DNA from: Burkholderia cenocepacia
GTDB taxonomy: Bacteria; Pseudomonadota; Gammaproteobacteria; Burkholderiales; Burkholderiaceae
Length of the DNA stretch: 64,000 nucleotides
NCBI RefSeq assembly: GCF_014211915.1
Contig: NZ_CP060040.1
Location: 62,001 to 126,000 of the forward strand
Direction of reading: 5' to 3'
The notes under the pieces are model-generated. The model was given only the letters and a program-made list of their open reading frames with translations, was not told the origin of the DNA and ran no database searches. Shown here in pieces: positions 28,647 to 38,303 of the stretch; within the stretch, counting starts at the first letter, position 1; the number at the start of each line of letters is the position of its first letter. The translations under genes were made by a program, and so were the position numbers.

Positions 28647-29558
28647 TCAGGCCCCGGTTTGCTGCTCCGCCTGTTCGAACAGCCAGCGGGTGAACAGGCG
28701 GGCGGCCTGGTTTTGCGCACGGTCGTTCGGCGAGATCACGTAATAGCCGCCGCCGTGGCTCGCGGACGCTTCCGTCACGCGCACGAGCAGGCCGGCTTCG
28801 ATGCAGGCGTCGATCATGTAGCGCCAGCCGAGCGACACGCCCTGACCGAGAATCGTCATCTGCACGATCTGCGGATAGGAGTTGATCGTGATGTCCTGCG
28901 GCTGCGCCTTCTGCCGGTCGACGTCGTTCAGGTCGAACCATTCGGACCACGACATCCATTGGCGCTGGCCGTCTTCGAGGCGCAGCAGCGTTTCGTTCGC
29001 GAGATCGGCCGCGTCGAGCGTGCGACCGGCCAGATAGCCGGGCGCGCAGACGGGGAACACTTCCTCGTCGAACAGCCGGCGCGCGGTGTATTCGGCCGGC
29101 GCCTGCTGGCGCACGTAGTAGACGCCGACGTCGAATTCCGCGGGCGACATCGACGCAAGGCCGTCGCGCACGATCAGGCGCAGCTTGATGTTGGGATACG
29201 CGGCGCGAAAACTCGGCAGCCGCGGCGTGAGCCACAGCACCGCGACGCCGGACGAGCACGCGATCGTCAGTTCGAGATCGCCGTACGGTTTCATCACGTC
29301 GTGCGTGGCTTCCGCGCATTGCGTGAGCAGATGGTGGACCTGCGCCGCGTATTGCTCGCCGGCGATCGTCAGCCGCAGCGAACGGTGTTCGCGCACGAAC
29401 AGCGAGCGGCCGAGGAATTCCTCGAGTTGCTGGATCTGGCGGCTGATCGCGCTTTGGGTCAGGTGCAGTTCGGCGGCGGCTTTCGTGAAACTCGCGTGTC
29501 GCACGGCGGCTTCGAACGCGACGAGGCACTGCAGGGGCGGGAGAGGCGTGATGCGCAT
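28647..29558 (-). CDS. LysR-type regulator, GcvA-like
   Basis: Protein of 303 residues: winged helix at about 5-65 (PLPPLQCLVAFEAAVRHASF, AAAELHLTQSAISRQIQQLE), then a periplasmic-binding-like effector domain. The P-L-P-P-L start and the I-S-R-Q-I-x-x-L-E recognition helix are characteristic of the GcvA subgroup. It lies 139 bases upstream of the MHS transporter and amidohydrolase genes, all on the minus strand, and probably controls them. The start is set at the ATG of the family N-terminus; the open frame continues 42 codons upstream. Confidence 0.87.
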   Translation of the reverse strand: MRITPLPPLQCLVAFEAAVRHASFTKAAAELHLTQSAISRQIQQLEEFLGRSLFVREHRSLRLTIAGEQYAAQVHHLLTQCAEATHDVMKPYGDLELTIACSSGVAVLWLTPRLPSFRAAYPNIKLRLIVRDGLASMSPAEFDVGVYYVRQQAPAEYTARRLFDEEVFPVCAPGYLAGRTLDAADLANETLLRLEDGQRQWMSWSEWFDLNDVDRQKAQPQDITINSYPQIVQMTILGQGVSLGWRYMIDACIEAGLLVRVTEASASHGGGYYVISPNDRAQNQAARLFTRWLFEQAEQQTGA

Positions 29559-29699
29559 GGCGGGCAGGGGAATCAAGGGAACTCCATGATACGGGCGGAC
29601 CCGGCGAAAATCGCCACTCGTGACGGGGCTGTGGATTCGCCCTATTCGTGCGAAGATTGCGCGAAACAACACCAACACCGACACGTACCCGAGAACGAC

Positions 29700-30161
29700 G
29701 TGGCCCTATCGAACCCTGAGAGCAAAGTGAAAGCCGTCCACCCACCCTGGATGCCCGTCGCGCTGGCCGAACTCGGCATCCGCCGCCATCCGCCGGGCAG
29801 CATCAACCCGCGCATCGTCGAATACAACAACCAGACGAACCTGGTCGGCTACGACGACAAGATTTCCTGGTGCTCGTCCTTCGTGAACTGGTGCATGGCG
29901 CACGCCGGCTTCCGCGGCACCGGCTCCGCGCTCGCGCGCTCGTGGCTGGAATGGGGCAAACCGCTGGAGCGCCCGGTCTACGGCTGCATCGCGATCCTGA
30001 CGCGCGATGATCCGACGAGCTGGAAAGGGCACGTGGGTTTCTACTTGCGTCACGACGCCGAACACGTTCACCTGTTCGGCGGCAACCAGCTGGAAGAGGT
30101 TCGGGAACTTGCGTATCCGTTGCATGAGGTGATCGGCTATCGTTGGCCGGCCACCGAATGA
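29700..30161 (+). CDS. TIGR02594-family (NlpC/P60- or CHAP-like) protein
   Basis: Protein of about 153 residues from a GTG at 29700; an in-frame ATG at 29586 would add 38 residues but sits only 27 bases from the divergent LysR start. The core WMPVALAELG...SWCSSFVNWCM has the Cys and GHVGFY the His of a papain-like cell-wall hydrolase, and GGNQ follows. No signal peptide. TIGR02594 proteins often occur near secretion or phage genes; here the second type VI island begins a few hundred bases downstream. Activity on peptidoglycan is inferred from fold only. Confidence 0.7.
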   Translation: MALSNPESKVKAVHPPWMPVALAELGIRRHPPGSINPRIVEYNNQTNLVGYDDKISWCSSFVNWCMAHAGFRGTGSALARSWLEWGKPLERPVYGCIAILTRDDPTSWKGHVGFYLRHDAEHVHLFGGNQLEEVRELAYPLHEVIGYRWPATE

Positions 30162-30199
30162 CCGTGCAGCGGTAACACACAACAATCCAAAACAAGGAG

Positions 30200-30328
30200 C
30201 CCGCAGCGCAAACCGGCAATCTCCGCCTCTATGCGGATGCGCAATACACGAGCCCTTATGCGATGTCGGTCTTCGTCGCGCTCGAGGTTGCAATGCTCCA
30301 TAACATTTGCCTGGCCTGTTATTTCTAG
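30200..30328 (+). pseudogene. Truncated glutathione S-transferase 5' end
   Basis: From 30211 one frame reads T-G-N-L-R-L-Y-A-D-A-Q-Y-T-S-P-Y-A-M-S-V-F-V-A-L-E, the N-terminal beta-alpha unit of a YfcF-like GST. An AAGGAG site lies upstream, but no start codon is in frame and the bases just before (30202-30210) appear to carry an extra A. Similarity stops near 30286 and the frame ends at 30327. The rest of the gene is absent from the window, so the second type VI island seems to have replaced it. Confidence 0.6.
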
Positions 30329-30625
30329 CAGGTCTTTCGTCTCAGTGGAAACGTTTATCTACAAAATCGAGTAACTCAACACGGTTGCTCGGAGGCCGAT
30401 TTAGCGTGCATTTTGTAGAATTGCACATGCTCCTGAAGGAGGCGAAGCGATCGGGCGTTTCAATCCAGGATAGTGCAGGAGTCGGTCCGCTGCTTGTTTA
30501 GGCGTTAATTGATGTAAGAAATGCCCTTGTTGTCGAGGTGAAAGATTAGAAAGCATTGAAACATAAAATGATGTCGGTTGTCGGGAGATTGTTTTTACGT
30601 TTGTTATCAAAGCGGATAGGTCGTT
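30329..30625. other. AT-richer leader region of vgrG-2
   Basis: About 300 bases between the GST remnant and the GTG of vgrG-2. It is markedly richer in A/T than the flanks, with tracts such as ATTGTTTTTACGTTTGTT near 30590. No convincing gene. It presumably holds the promoter of the second cassette. Confidence 0.45.
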
Positions 30626-33253
30626 GTGGCAAAATCTCTTTCGACCTTTAGCGCCGCCTCCGATGCGCGTTCATTTTTCCCTCCAGAGGAGATATTCGAA
30701 ATGGGTAGGTTGCCCAATTCGTTGATGCTTGATGCGGGTATCGAGCAAACGAACCGAGCGCTCGTCCTGGAAACGCCCCTCGGGGCGAGGGTACTGTTGC
30801 CGCAACGCGCCATGGGCGAATCGCGCGTGGGCCGGGATTTCGAGCTCACAGTGGACATCGTGTCCCGGGAGCGCGCGCTTCATTTGAAGAAGCTGATGGC
30901 GCAACCTGTCACATTATGGGTGCGTCAAGCCGACGAGTCGTACCTGCCTTGGCATGGCTACGTCCATGCAACGCGACGCCTCGGAGCGGACGGAGGACTC
31001 ATTTACTATCAGCTTTCGTTTTCGTCGTGGATGCGCTTTCTGCAGTACCGCAAGGACGCGCGCATTTTCCAGGACCTAACGACCGCCGACATCCTGACTA
31101 AAGTGTTCAGCGGCCATTCGCAGGCGCGCGGTCATTTCCGGCTCGATGTGAAAGACCCGGGCGCGGTTCGCTCGTACTGTACTCAGTATGAAACCGACCA
31201 CAATTTCGTCCATCGGTTGATGGAGTCGGAGGGATGGTTCACGTATGTCGAGCATGCAGAGGACGGTAAGTCGCATACGATTGTCGTGACCGACGACCTC
31301 TTCAATTGCAAAGCGCTCGCTACCCAGCGAGTACCGTTCTATCGCGGCGACCGAGACGGCCAGGCTGGCACACTCGTCGAATGGAGCGGCGAGCGTACGA
31401 CGCAAAGCGTCGGATATGCGTTCAGCACGGCGGATTACAAACGTCCAGCACGCACGTTGCAGCGGGCGGACCGGTCCACGGTTGACCAGGGCGATATCCC
31501 GCAGGAGTTGGAAGTCTACGAATACGCGGGCCACTATAGCTTTCCGGTCACCGGCGAGTCCTACGACCGTGGCGAGCGCGCTATGCGAATTCGGCTTGAA
31601 GAGATGGCGTCGCGCAGCAAACGGTTTTTCGGCGTGGGCAGTGTTTCATGCATGGACGCCGGTCGATGGTTCACGCTCGAAGACCATCCCGAGCACGACG
31701 CAGACAAGCCTGAGGACCGCGAGTTCGCGATTCTTGGCGTGCGTTGGGCTATCCAGAACAATCTGCCGCTGGGCAACAGCCGCCCCTTTCCGGGTAGCCT
31801 GCAGCGACGCCTGTCGCGTCTGCGTGCCGAATACAAGGACCGGCAGGCCGCATTCGTATCGAAGGACCCGTTAGGCAATGAAAGTTTCGTGCTGGCCGAA
31901 ATCGAGGTCCAGCGCCGCTCGGTGCCATTCCGCAGCCCGTTCGAGCACAGAAAGCCGGTCATGCACATGCAGACGGCCACTATCGTGGGACCGGCGGGTG
32001 AGGAGGTGTACACGGACGAGTTGAACCGGGTGAAGGCTCAGATGCACTGGGACCGTCTGGGGAGCAATAACGAGACGTCATCGTGCTGGATGCGGGTAAT
32101 ACTGCCGCACGCCGGCAAGGGATTCGGCGGTGTGTTCGTCCCTCGAATCGGACAGGAAGTGGCCGTCAATTACCTCGACGGGGATTGCGACCGGCCGGTC
32201 GTCAGTGGCGTGCTCTTTCACTCTGTCAACACGCCACATTGGCATTCGAACGGCCTGCTGTCCGGTTTCAAGTCGCAGGAGTACAGCGGTCAGGGTTTCA
32301 ATCAACTCGTCTTCGACGACTCCACGTCGCAGAACCGGGCGCAGCTTTTCAGCTCGACGGCGAATTCGTATCTTCATATCGGCTATCTCATCGACCACAG
32401 CGGCAATACGCGCGGCAACTACCTTGGCACTGGCTTCGAACTGAAGACCGAGGCGTCAGGTGCACTGCGGGCCGGACGCGGGCTCTACGTATCGACCTAC
32501 GCCCGTGGCGGCACGTCGAGTCAGCCGCTGGATGTGAAGGAAGCCACGCAACACCTTATCGATTCGAGCGGCGTGATTCAGCATCGCTCACTCGCGGCAG
32601 CTGACGGCCAGGCCGAGACCCTGGACGGTGCACAGGACGCCATCAAGGACTTCGCTGCGACGACGCAGAGCGATACACAGGGCTCTATGGCGGGTGGCAG
32701 AACAGCGGGTGGCGGCACCGGAAGCGCCAATGCGTTTTCACAACCTGTCATGTTGCTTGCGAGTCCGGCTGACATGGGCCTGTCGACGCAGAAGTCGCTC
32801 CACGCAGCAGCTACCCAGCACGTCAATTTGGTTAGCGGAGAGAGCACCTACGTTTCGGTGGCGAGGTCGTGGATTGCCAGTATTGGCGAGAAATTAAGCT
32901 TCTTCGTGCAGAATGCCGGTATCAAGCTGTTTGCCGGCAAAGGCAAGGTCGAAGTGCAGGCGCAGTCGGACAACATCGAACTTACGGCAGACAAGACTGT
33001 AAAGGTCGTGTCCACTTCCGATTCGGTGAACGTTACAGCCCAGAAGGAAATCACCGTTACCGCCGGCGGCGCATCGATTCGCATCGCCGAAGGTAAAATC
33101 TTCATCCATGCGCCGGGGCTGGTCGAGGTCAAGGGCAGTCCGCTCATCTTCGATGGCCCGGCGGGCGATAGCGCGTCGGCGCAGCTTGCGCCTTCAAAGT
33201 CGTGCGCCCAGCAGTTCGCAGCCGCGGCCCAGGCCGGCTCGGCACTCGTGTAG
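30626..33253 (+). CDS. vgrG: VgrG type VI spike protein with DUF2345 (vgrG-2)
   Basis: Intact spike protein of 875 residues. The N-terminal gp27-like part contains PVTLWVRQADESYLPWHGY and RSYCTQYETDHNFVHRLMES. The OB/gp5-like part has PFRSPFEHRKPVMHMQTA and GDCDRPVVSGVLFH, followed by SGFKSQEYSGQGFNQLVFDD. The C-terminal DUF2345 and a beta-helix-like tail begin near residue 700 (LLASPADMGLSTQKSLHAA). It has the same architecture as the broken vgrG-1 and serves as its internal reference. GTG start; an ATG 25 codons later (30701) is a shorter option. It loads the effector module encoded just downstream through the DUF4123 adaptor. Confidence 0.93.
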   Translation: MAKSLSTFSAASDARSFFPPEEIFEMGRLPNSLMLDAGIEQTNRALVLETPLGARVLLPQRAMGESRVGRDFELTVDIVSRERALHLKKLMAQPVTLWVRQADESYLPWHGYVHATRRLGADGGLIYYQLSFSSWMRFLQYRKDARIFQDLTTADILTKVFSGHSQARGHFRLDVKDPGAVRSYCTQYETDHNFVHRLMESEGWFTYVEHAEDGKSHTIVVTDDLFNCKALATQRVPFYRGDRDGQAGTLVEWSGERTTQSVGYAFSTADYKRPARTLQRADRSTVDQGDIPQELEVYEYAGHYSFPVTGESYDRGERAMRIRLEEMASRSKRFFGVGSVSCMDAGRWFTLEDHPEHDADKPEDREFAILGVRWAIQNNLPLGNSRPFPGSLQRRLSRLRAEYKDRQAAFVSKDPLGNESFVLAEIEVQRRSVPFRSPFEHRKPVMHMQTATIVGPAGEEVYTDELNRVKAQMHWDRLGSNNETSSCWMRVILPHAGKGFGGVFVPRIGQEVAVNYLDGDCDRPVVSGVLFHSVNTPHWHSNGLLSGFKSQEYSGQGFNQLVFDDSTSQNRAQLFSSTANSYLHIGYLIDHSGNTRGNYLGTGFELKTEASGALRAGRGLYVSTYARGGTSSQPLDVKEATQHLIDSSGVIQHRSLAAADGQAETLDGAQDAIKDFAATTQSDTQGSMAGGRTAGGGTGSANAFSQPVMLLASPADMGLSTQKSLHAAATQHVNLVSGESTYVSVARSWIASIGEKLSFFVQNAGIKLFAGKGKVEVQAQSDNIELTADKTVKVVSTSDSVNVTAQKEITVTAGGASIRIAEGKIFIHAPGLVEVKGSPLIFDGPAGDSASAQLAPSKSCAQQFAAAAQAGSALV

Positions 33254-33263
33254 GGCGGTCGGC

Positions 33264-34067
33264 ATGGTTCACTACGTTATCGTCGAAGTCGTGAACGGGA
33301 AGCCCGAGTTGCCTGGTGTGCCGCCGGTCTATGAAGTCGGTGAGTTGGTTCCCGCTGCGCGTCCCGAACTCGAGGGCGTGGCGCCCGTGCTGTACTGTGC
33401 GGAGCATCCCGAACTGCAATTGCCAGCGTTGAGAGAACGTGCCGAATCGGACCTTGAGAATGGCTTGCCGCCAGTCGTTTGCGCCATTCTCGAATGCGGA
33501 AAGGCGACGGGCCGGCTTCTGCAACATCTGTCGAACCGGTTGATACTGCAGGCGCCGATTTCGGGCGATGCGGTCTTCCGCTACTACGACCCGCGCGTGT
33601 TTCCGCACTTGGGTCGCATCTTGAAGACCGAGCAGATGGATGCGCTTCTGGGGCCGGTTGCAACGTGGACGTACCTCGACCCCGTGAGCGGCTGGACGGT
33701 GGTCAACGGCGCGGCCGAACCGGAAGCCGCCTTCGCGGTTACTGCGGACCAGCACGCACGAATTGCGCGCATCGAGTTGGTTCAGCGCGGGCTTGACCTA
33801 CTCCGTTGCAATGGTACGGCGCCTCGTCCCGATATGTCGGCGCTGCTCGACGCGCAACTTGCAAAAGGAGAGGCTCATGGGCTCGCCGGTGGGGACCTGC
33901 TTGCTTTTGCACTTCACGGCACACTCGTTTCCCCCTGCTTTGACCGTCACCCGCGTGTTCGGGCCATTCTGCAGGCGCCGCGGAAAGGCCCGTATGCTGA
34001 AGCGGTAGCGAACTGGAGCGCGGCAGACTGGGAAGCGATTGCTCGCGAGAGCATCCAATATCAATGA
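33264..34067 (+). CDS. DUF4123 type VI effector adaptor (Tap/TEC)
   Basis: Adaptor of 267 residues that docks a specific effector onto its VgrG. It shows the DUF4123 features: a variable N-terminal lobe, then SGDAVFRYYDPRVFPHLGRIL, which parallels the F-R-(Y/F)-(Y/F)-D-P-R-V motif of the family, and a helical C-terminal lobe. The ATG at 33264 follows the vgrG-2 stop by 10 bases. The next gene, its likely cargo, starts 30 bases later. Confidence 0.88.
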   Translation: MVHYVIVEVVNGKPELPGVPPVYEVGELVPAARPELEGVAPVLYCAEHPELQLPALRERAESDLENGLPPVVCAILECGKATGRLLQHLSNRLILQAPISGDAVFRYYDPRVFPHLGRILKTEQMDALLGPVATWTYLDPVSGWTVVNGAAEPEAAFAVTADQHARIARIELVQRGLDLLRCNGTAPRPDMSALLDAQLAKGEAHGLAGGDLLAFALHGTLVSPCFDRHPRVRAILQAPRKGPYAEAVANWSAADWEAIARESIQYQ

Positions 34068-34097
34068 GCCCGGGTGGCGGCACGAGAGAGATAAAGA

Positions 34098-36673
34098 ATG
34101 GCACTCGACACGAATTTTGCGAGTATTTCGCAGCTCACGCAGTCCGCGATGCAGACCAGCTCGCGTGCGCCGAATTCATGCAACATGTGCAAGAAGAAGG
34201 GATTGCCGATTCTGCCTGTCCGCTACGGGGTCGTGGCCAACTCCAAGGCTCACAGCTCTGCTGGCGCGATGTCGCTCATGGGCGGAAAGTTTGGCGACGG
34301 CGTCGTCGGCATCGCGCTCAAAAAGGCAAAGTACACGCTGCGCACCCTGCGCTACGGCTACGTGTATATCTTCTATCCAAAGACACAGCGATGGCAGATA
34401 TACGCGGTTACGGCGGAAGGATACTTGTACGACTATCCGGTCGGCATCAAGCTCGACCGTAGTTTCGAGAAACCGTTCAGTTGCCACCAACCTGGGCATG
34501 CGCAACTGGCTCAATGCATCACCGTTGAAGACGCCGAACATGCCGGAACCGTGTATCTTGCGTTCAGCGATGAGCTTTGGACACAGAAAGTCCGCGACAC
34601 CTACGCGAAGAACTTCATGGGTTGTCGTGACAAGCGGATGCAGAAGTTCGATGCAACCGCCTGGTATAACGGCAGCATGAACCAGCCGCACGCGGATAGC
34701 CTGGACCATCTCGAGGGGCTACTGAGCGAATACAAGGGCGGTCGTCCCGATGCGCTCGTTACCGGTTGCTTTCCGTACCATGACCGTGCCGGGCAGCAGC
34801 CGGCCCTCAAAAAGGCGATGGACTCCATACTGCCGGACAAGGGGCTGTTCTTCGCGTTGTGGGACCCGGTTGGCATCACGCAGGAGCTCAACTTCGAGCA
34901 GCGCGTTGCTTTCGGCGCAGCGCTGGCGCCGTATGAACACGGAATATGGGCCTCCAGCGCAATCGACGCGCTGCAAAAGGCGGTCGCGGTTTCGGCGAAA
35001 GAGGACGTGGAACGTGCCGCCGGCATGCTGGAAGCCAATACTTATGAGGGCATGGGCCTTGGGGCTCTGTTCGATGGTGGCAAGGCGCTCGAGAAGCGGC
35101 TCAAAAGCATTGAGGCGCAGAAGGAGTCTGAACTTGCAACAGCCGGACCGGAAGCATGGAAGCCCTACACGACCCACTATCGGCAGCAGGCTATCGTCGA
35201 CTTTCGGCAACAGATGGCGAACGCGATGAAGTCGGAGCAGGCGAGCACGCTTATACCGCTGTCGCAAGACCATCAGGCGTGGCTGTCCAGTTCCGCATTG
35301 TTGAACGTGTTCGAGTCGGATTACGAGCCGGGAAGTTGGCGATGCGGGCTGAACTATACCAACACATTTACGCGATGCATCGAAGGCTCGGCTGACCGCA
35401 AGAATGCCGTCGATGTGCTCGTCAAATGGGCTAAAGGCAGCGTATCTGATACTCGCAATCCATTGTTGCGGGCGTTCGTTCTGAATAGTCCAGTGTTGGC
35501 CGAGAAGGTCAAAGAAGTCTCTGGTTATCCGTATATGGAGCTGAGGGAGTTTGTGGCGAAGCTCATCGAGTCATATAGCAAGATAGAGCAGGTGGAAGAG
35601 TCTAAGGATAAGGGCATCAAGGTTGCTGTTGCGAAGGCGTTGGCCTGGCTGCTCCATGAGACGGGGGGCCCGTGGCTGAAGCTATCAGCGCGAGTGTAGA
35701 TACGGCTGCAACCAAAGTGCTGTATGCGACTCTGTGCATGCGAACGAAACAGCTGTTCGAGTTTAAGGTCGTATACGGTTCGGTAAACCAATGGGTGAAC
35801 TACATCGCCCGTCAGATGCAGGAAGTGATGCCGGGCCGGCAGAAAATCAGTGTCCAGGACCTGAAAAAGCAGCTTCAGGACAAAGCCAATGCAGGCGGAG
35901 GCGCCGACCCGCAAATTAAGGCGAAGCAGTTCGTGCCAGTCGAAAGCCCGGCGACAGAGGCAGCTGCCCTGGCTGGCGTCAAAGCCAAACCCGGCTTCGA
36001 GAAATTGGCCAGTGCGACGTTGACACCCGACGTGGTCGAGACGATTTACATGCCGAAATTTAGGCTCATGACGAAGGGGGAGCCTGGGTTTGCGGGCATC
36101 GGGGCGATATTCAGTGCTATCAATCTTCGCTTTGCTCGGGAAGAATTGAAGAAGGCGAATCGGTTCAATCAATCGGAGGCCGGCATCAAGTTCAACAACG
36201 CCATTGGTGGACTCGTGGCGAGTGTTGCGCAATATGGTTCGGCTGCAATTGACACCGTCGGAAAGGCTGGGGCTCAGTTGGGTACAGGCTGGCTTCGACT
36301 AGAACGTTTCCTCAACGTCGCGGGGAGGTACGGCGGCGCGGTGGTTGGGCTCGTGTCTGCTGCGATTGACATCTATCATGCCGTGCAGGATTTCAAGGAA
36401 GGTAATGTGACGATGTTTATCCTGGATGCCGCATCAGCGGTTGTCGGTCTTGCTCTCGCTTACTCTGTCATATTCCTTTCGGCATCCGCTGCAGCGGTCG
36501 TGGCCCTGCCGCTTCTGCTTATCGCTGCCCTTATTGGTATCCTCATCAACTACTTCAAGGGTAAGGAAGTGGATGAGTGGCTTGAGCGATGTTTTTTGGG
36601 GCTGAAAGAGGCCAAAGAGCGGTTCCCCACTCTGGCCGAAGACCAAAAGGCATTTACGGCAATGCTTTCGTGA
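34098..36673 (+). pseudogene. VasX/BTH_I2691-like type VI effector, broken by a -1 frameshift
   Basis: Two overlapping frames (34098-35699 and 35672-36673) form one protein of about 858 residues once a G is added to the G6 run at 35663-35668, giving H-E-T-G-G-P-V-A-E-A-I-S across the join. The N-terminal module (SCNMCKKKGLPILPVRYGVV, LRTLRYGYVYIFYP, VYLAFSDELWTQKVR) matches the VasX N-terminal family. The second part has long hydrophobic helices (about 35-38 residues each, near 36330-36560), as in membrane-permeabilising effectors. As it stands, translation would end at 35699 without the membrane part. The adaptor upstream and the DUF6708 protein downstream fit an effector/immunity set. Confidence 0.8.
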
Positions 36674-36685
36674 TGGAGAAAAGAG

Positions 36686-37654
36686 ATGGCATTTGACGGA
36701 CTCTCGTGGTACCGCCTGAACCGGCCGGTCAGCGAGGAGGAGCAGGCTGCCCGCCTCGCAATCGGACAGCCTGCGTCTGACACGGCTAAGGATGAGCGTT
36801 CAGTATTCTCGATGAGCGATACTTGCCTAGAGGTCCGAGACGGAAACTATTCGGAGAAGGGCTGGGGGGTCTTTGCGTTTATGTTACCGGGGCTCGGTTC
36901 GTTGGCATTCACGGCGGCCCTTCTTTGGATGATGACTCATGTACCTCCTATCTACGAGCAGCGGGGACAACTGGGGCTCATTTATGGAGTGCTTTCGTTT
37001 TTCTTGTTTGTCGCGCTCGGTTTCTCGGGAATTGGCATTTGGGCATTGACACGCGACTGTTTCAATTACACCTGCAAGCCCGTCCGGTTTAACCGGCGTG
37101 ACCGGATGATTTACGCGTTCAAGCACAATGGCCCTGGCGGGGTTGTATCGGTACCCTGGGATAGCGCCTTCCTGTACGTCGAACGCAAGCCCAGAAGCGG
37201 CCCCACGCGCACGGCGCCGCGCGTGGTTCGTTGCCTGGTTCTTGACGACAAGGGGATGGTCAAGGATACATTCTCGATGGGAACGCGAGTTGTCCTGTCG
37301 TCCGATGAGGGAAGCGTCGGGGGACAGGAGGTCATGAAAGTCCTCTACCAGGACTTTGAGTTCTACCGGCGATTTATGGAAGAAGGCCCCGCTTCGCTGC
37401 CCCCGGTGACCGAGTTCCTGCCGAAGGGAGCCTCCCTGCGCAATTCGCTGAGGTTGAATTTCGACGGAACCTCGGGCCTACTTAAGTCGGGCAATCCGAT
37501 AGTGTGGCTGGTGGTGGCGGTCGGGGCACTTCCCGCATTCTCTCAATCCCTATTGCATTGGCTCGCCCAACTGACTTGCCGCGAACCGGTATGGCCGGAC
37601 GATATCGAGCGGGCGTGCAATGCTGCGACGCCGTCCAACGGCCTTACAGCATGA
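36686..37654 (+). CDS. DUF6708-type membrane protein, probable immunity protein
   Basis: Protein of 322 residues with two hydrophobic segments (about 62-84 and 97-120), then a soluble domain (SVPWDSAFLYVERKP, VLYQDFEFYRRFMEEG) and a final hydrophobic stretch (about 272-295). This layout resembles DUF6708 proteins found beside VasX-like effectors. Placement 12 bases after the effector and overlapping the PAAR gene (ATGA) argues for immunity to a membrane-acting toxin. A role in effector loading is the alternative. Confidence 0.7.
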   Translation: MAFDGLSWYRLNRPVSEEEQAARLAIGQPASDTAKDERSVFSMSDTCLEVRDGNYSEKGWGVFAFMLPGLGSLAFTAALLWMMTHVPPIYEQRGQLGLIYGVLSFFLFVALGFSGIGIWALTRDCFNYTCKPVRFNRRDRMIYAFKHNGPGGVVSVPWDSAFLYVERKPRSGPTRTAPRVVRCLVLDDKGMVKDTFSMGTRVVLSSDEGSVGGQEVMKVLYQDFEFYRRFMEEGPASLPPVTEFLPKGASLRNSLRLNFDGTSGLLKSGNPIVWLVVAVGALPAFSQSLLHWLAQLTCREPVWPDDIERACNAATPSNGLTA

Positions 37655-37935
37655 GCCGACGGTTCATTCGTCAGGGCGATAAGACCGATCGCAACGGTGT
37701 TGTGGTCGACGGTATCGCCGGGACCTCATTGCAAGGCCAACCTTTCGCTTATCTGGGCGCCCCGGTTCAATGTCCCGCCTGTGGAACGACGGGTGTCATC
37801 ATAAGCGACGGCTCGCCACGCGCGATGACGATGATGGGTAAGCAGGTCGCATTAGAGAACGATTTGTGCCAATGTAAATGTGAGCCACTGCCGAAGCTGA
37901 TGTCGTCCCAGACTCTCGGTTCAATAAAGACATGA
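37651..37935 (+). CDS. PAAR-domain type VI spike-tip protein
   Basis: PAAR protein of 94 residues that closes the second cargo cassette. The start MSRRFIRQGDKTDRNGVV is the PAAR N-terminus, with VQCPACGTTG and a closing CQCKCEP providing metal-binding Cys. The ATG overlaps the previous stop by four bases. A decayed mobile-element region follows directly. Confidence 0.85.
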   Translation: MSRRFIRQGDKTDRNGVVVDGIAGTSLQGQPFAYLGAPVQCPACGTTGVIISDGSPRAMTMMGKQVALENDLCQCKCEPLPKLMSSQTLGSIKT

Positions 37936-37985
37936 CGGTGCGTCGCTGCCTGTTGCAGGGCAACGGGCGCGGTTGTTGAAACGTA

Positions 37986-38303
37986 TCAGCCACGGGCTCG
38001 TTGCCGCTCGCGATGAGTTGTCCGGTCATTTCCTATCATGATGCGGACGATTGCAGGGGTGGCGTGCGAAAGATGCACGATCCGCCTGATAGCCATATAG
38101 CCGATGGCGCGCCAAGGCGACGGCGCATGACCGTGATGGCCACCTTCGCAGTGGATGACCATCGATACGATTTCTATCGGTAGGGCTTCGACAAAGGAGT
38201 GAATCGCCTGAGCCTGCTCCGCGGTGAACGTGCGGGCGAGTTTGTCCCGCGGCCTCTTCGATAGATTCGGGTTCAGGAAATCGACGTCCGCAAAGCTCAG
38301 TCG
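37986..38303 (-). pseudogene. Broken protein-phosphatase-like gene, 3' part
   Basis: The minus strand encodes RLSFADVDFLNPNLSKR, then FTAEQAQAIHSFVEALPIE and VIHCEGG, the lead-in to a Cys-x5-Arg phosphatase loop. After HCEGG one base is missing; the adjacent frame continues S-R-S-C-A-V-A-L-A-R-H-R-L-Y-G-Y-Q before the first frame resumes (ATPAIVRIMIGN). The Arg of the loop is therefore lost in the open frame. The 5' end is missing and replaced by transposase sequence at about 38303. Confidence 0.55.
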
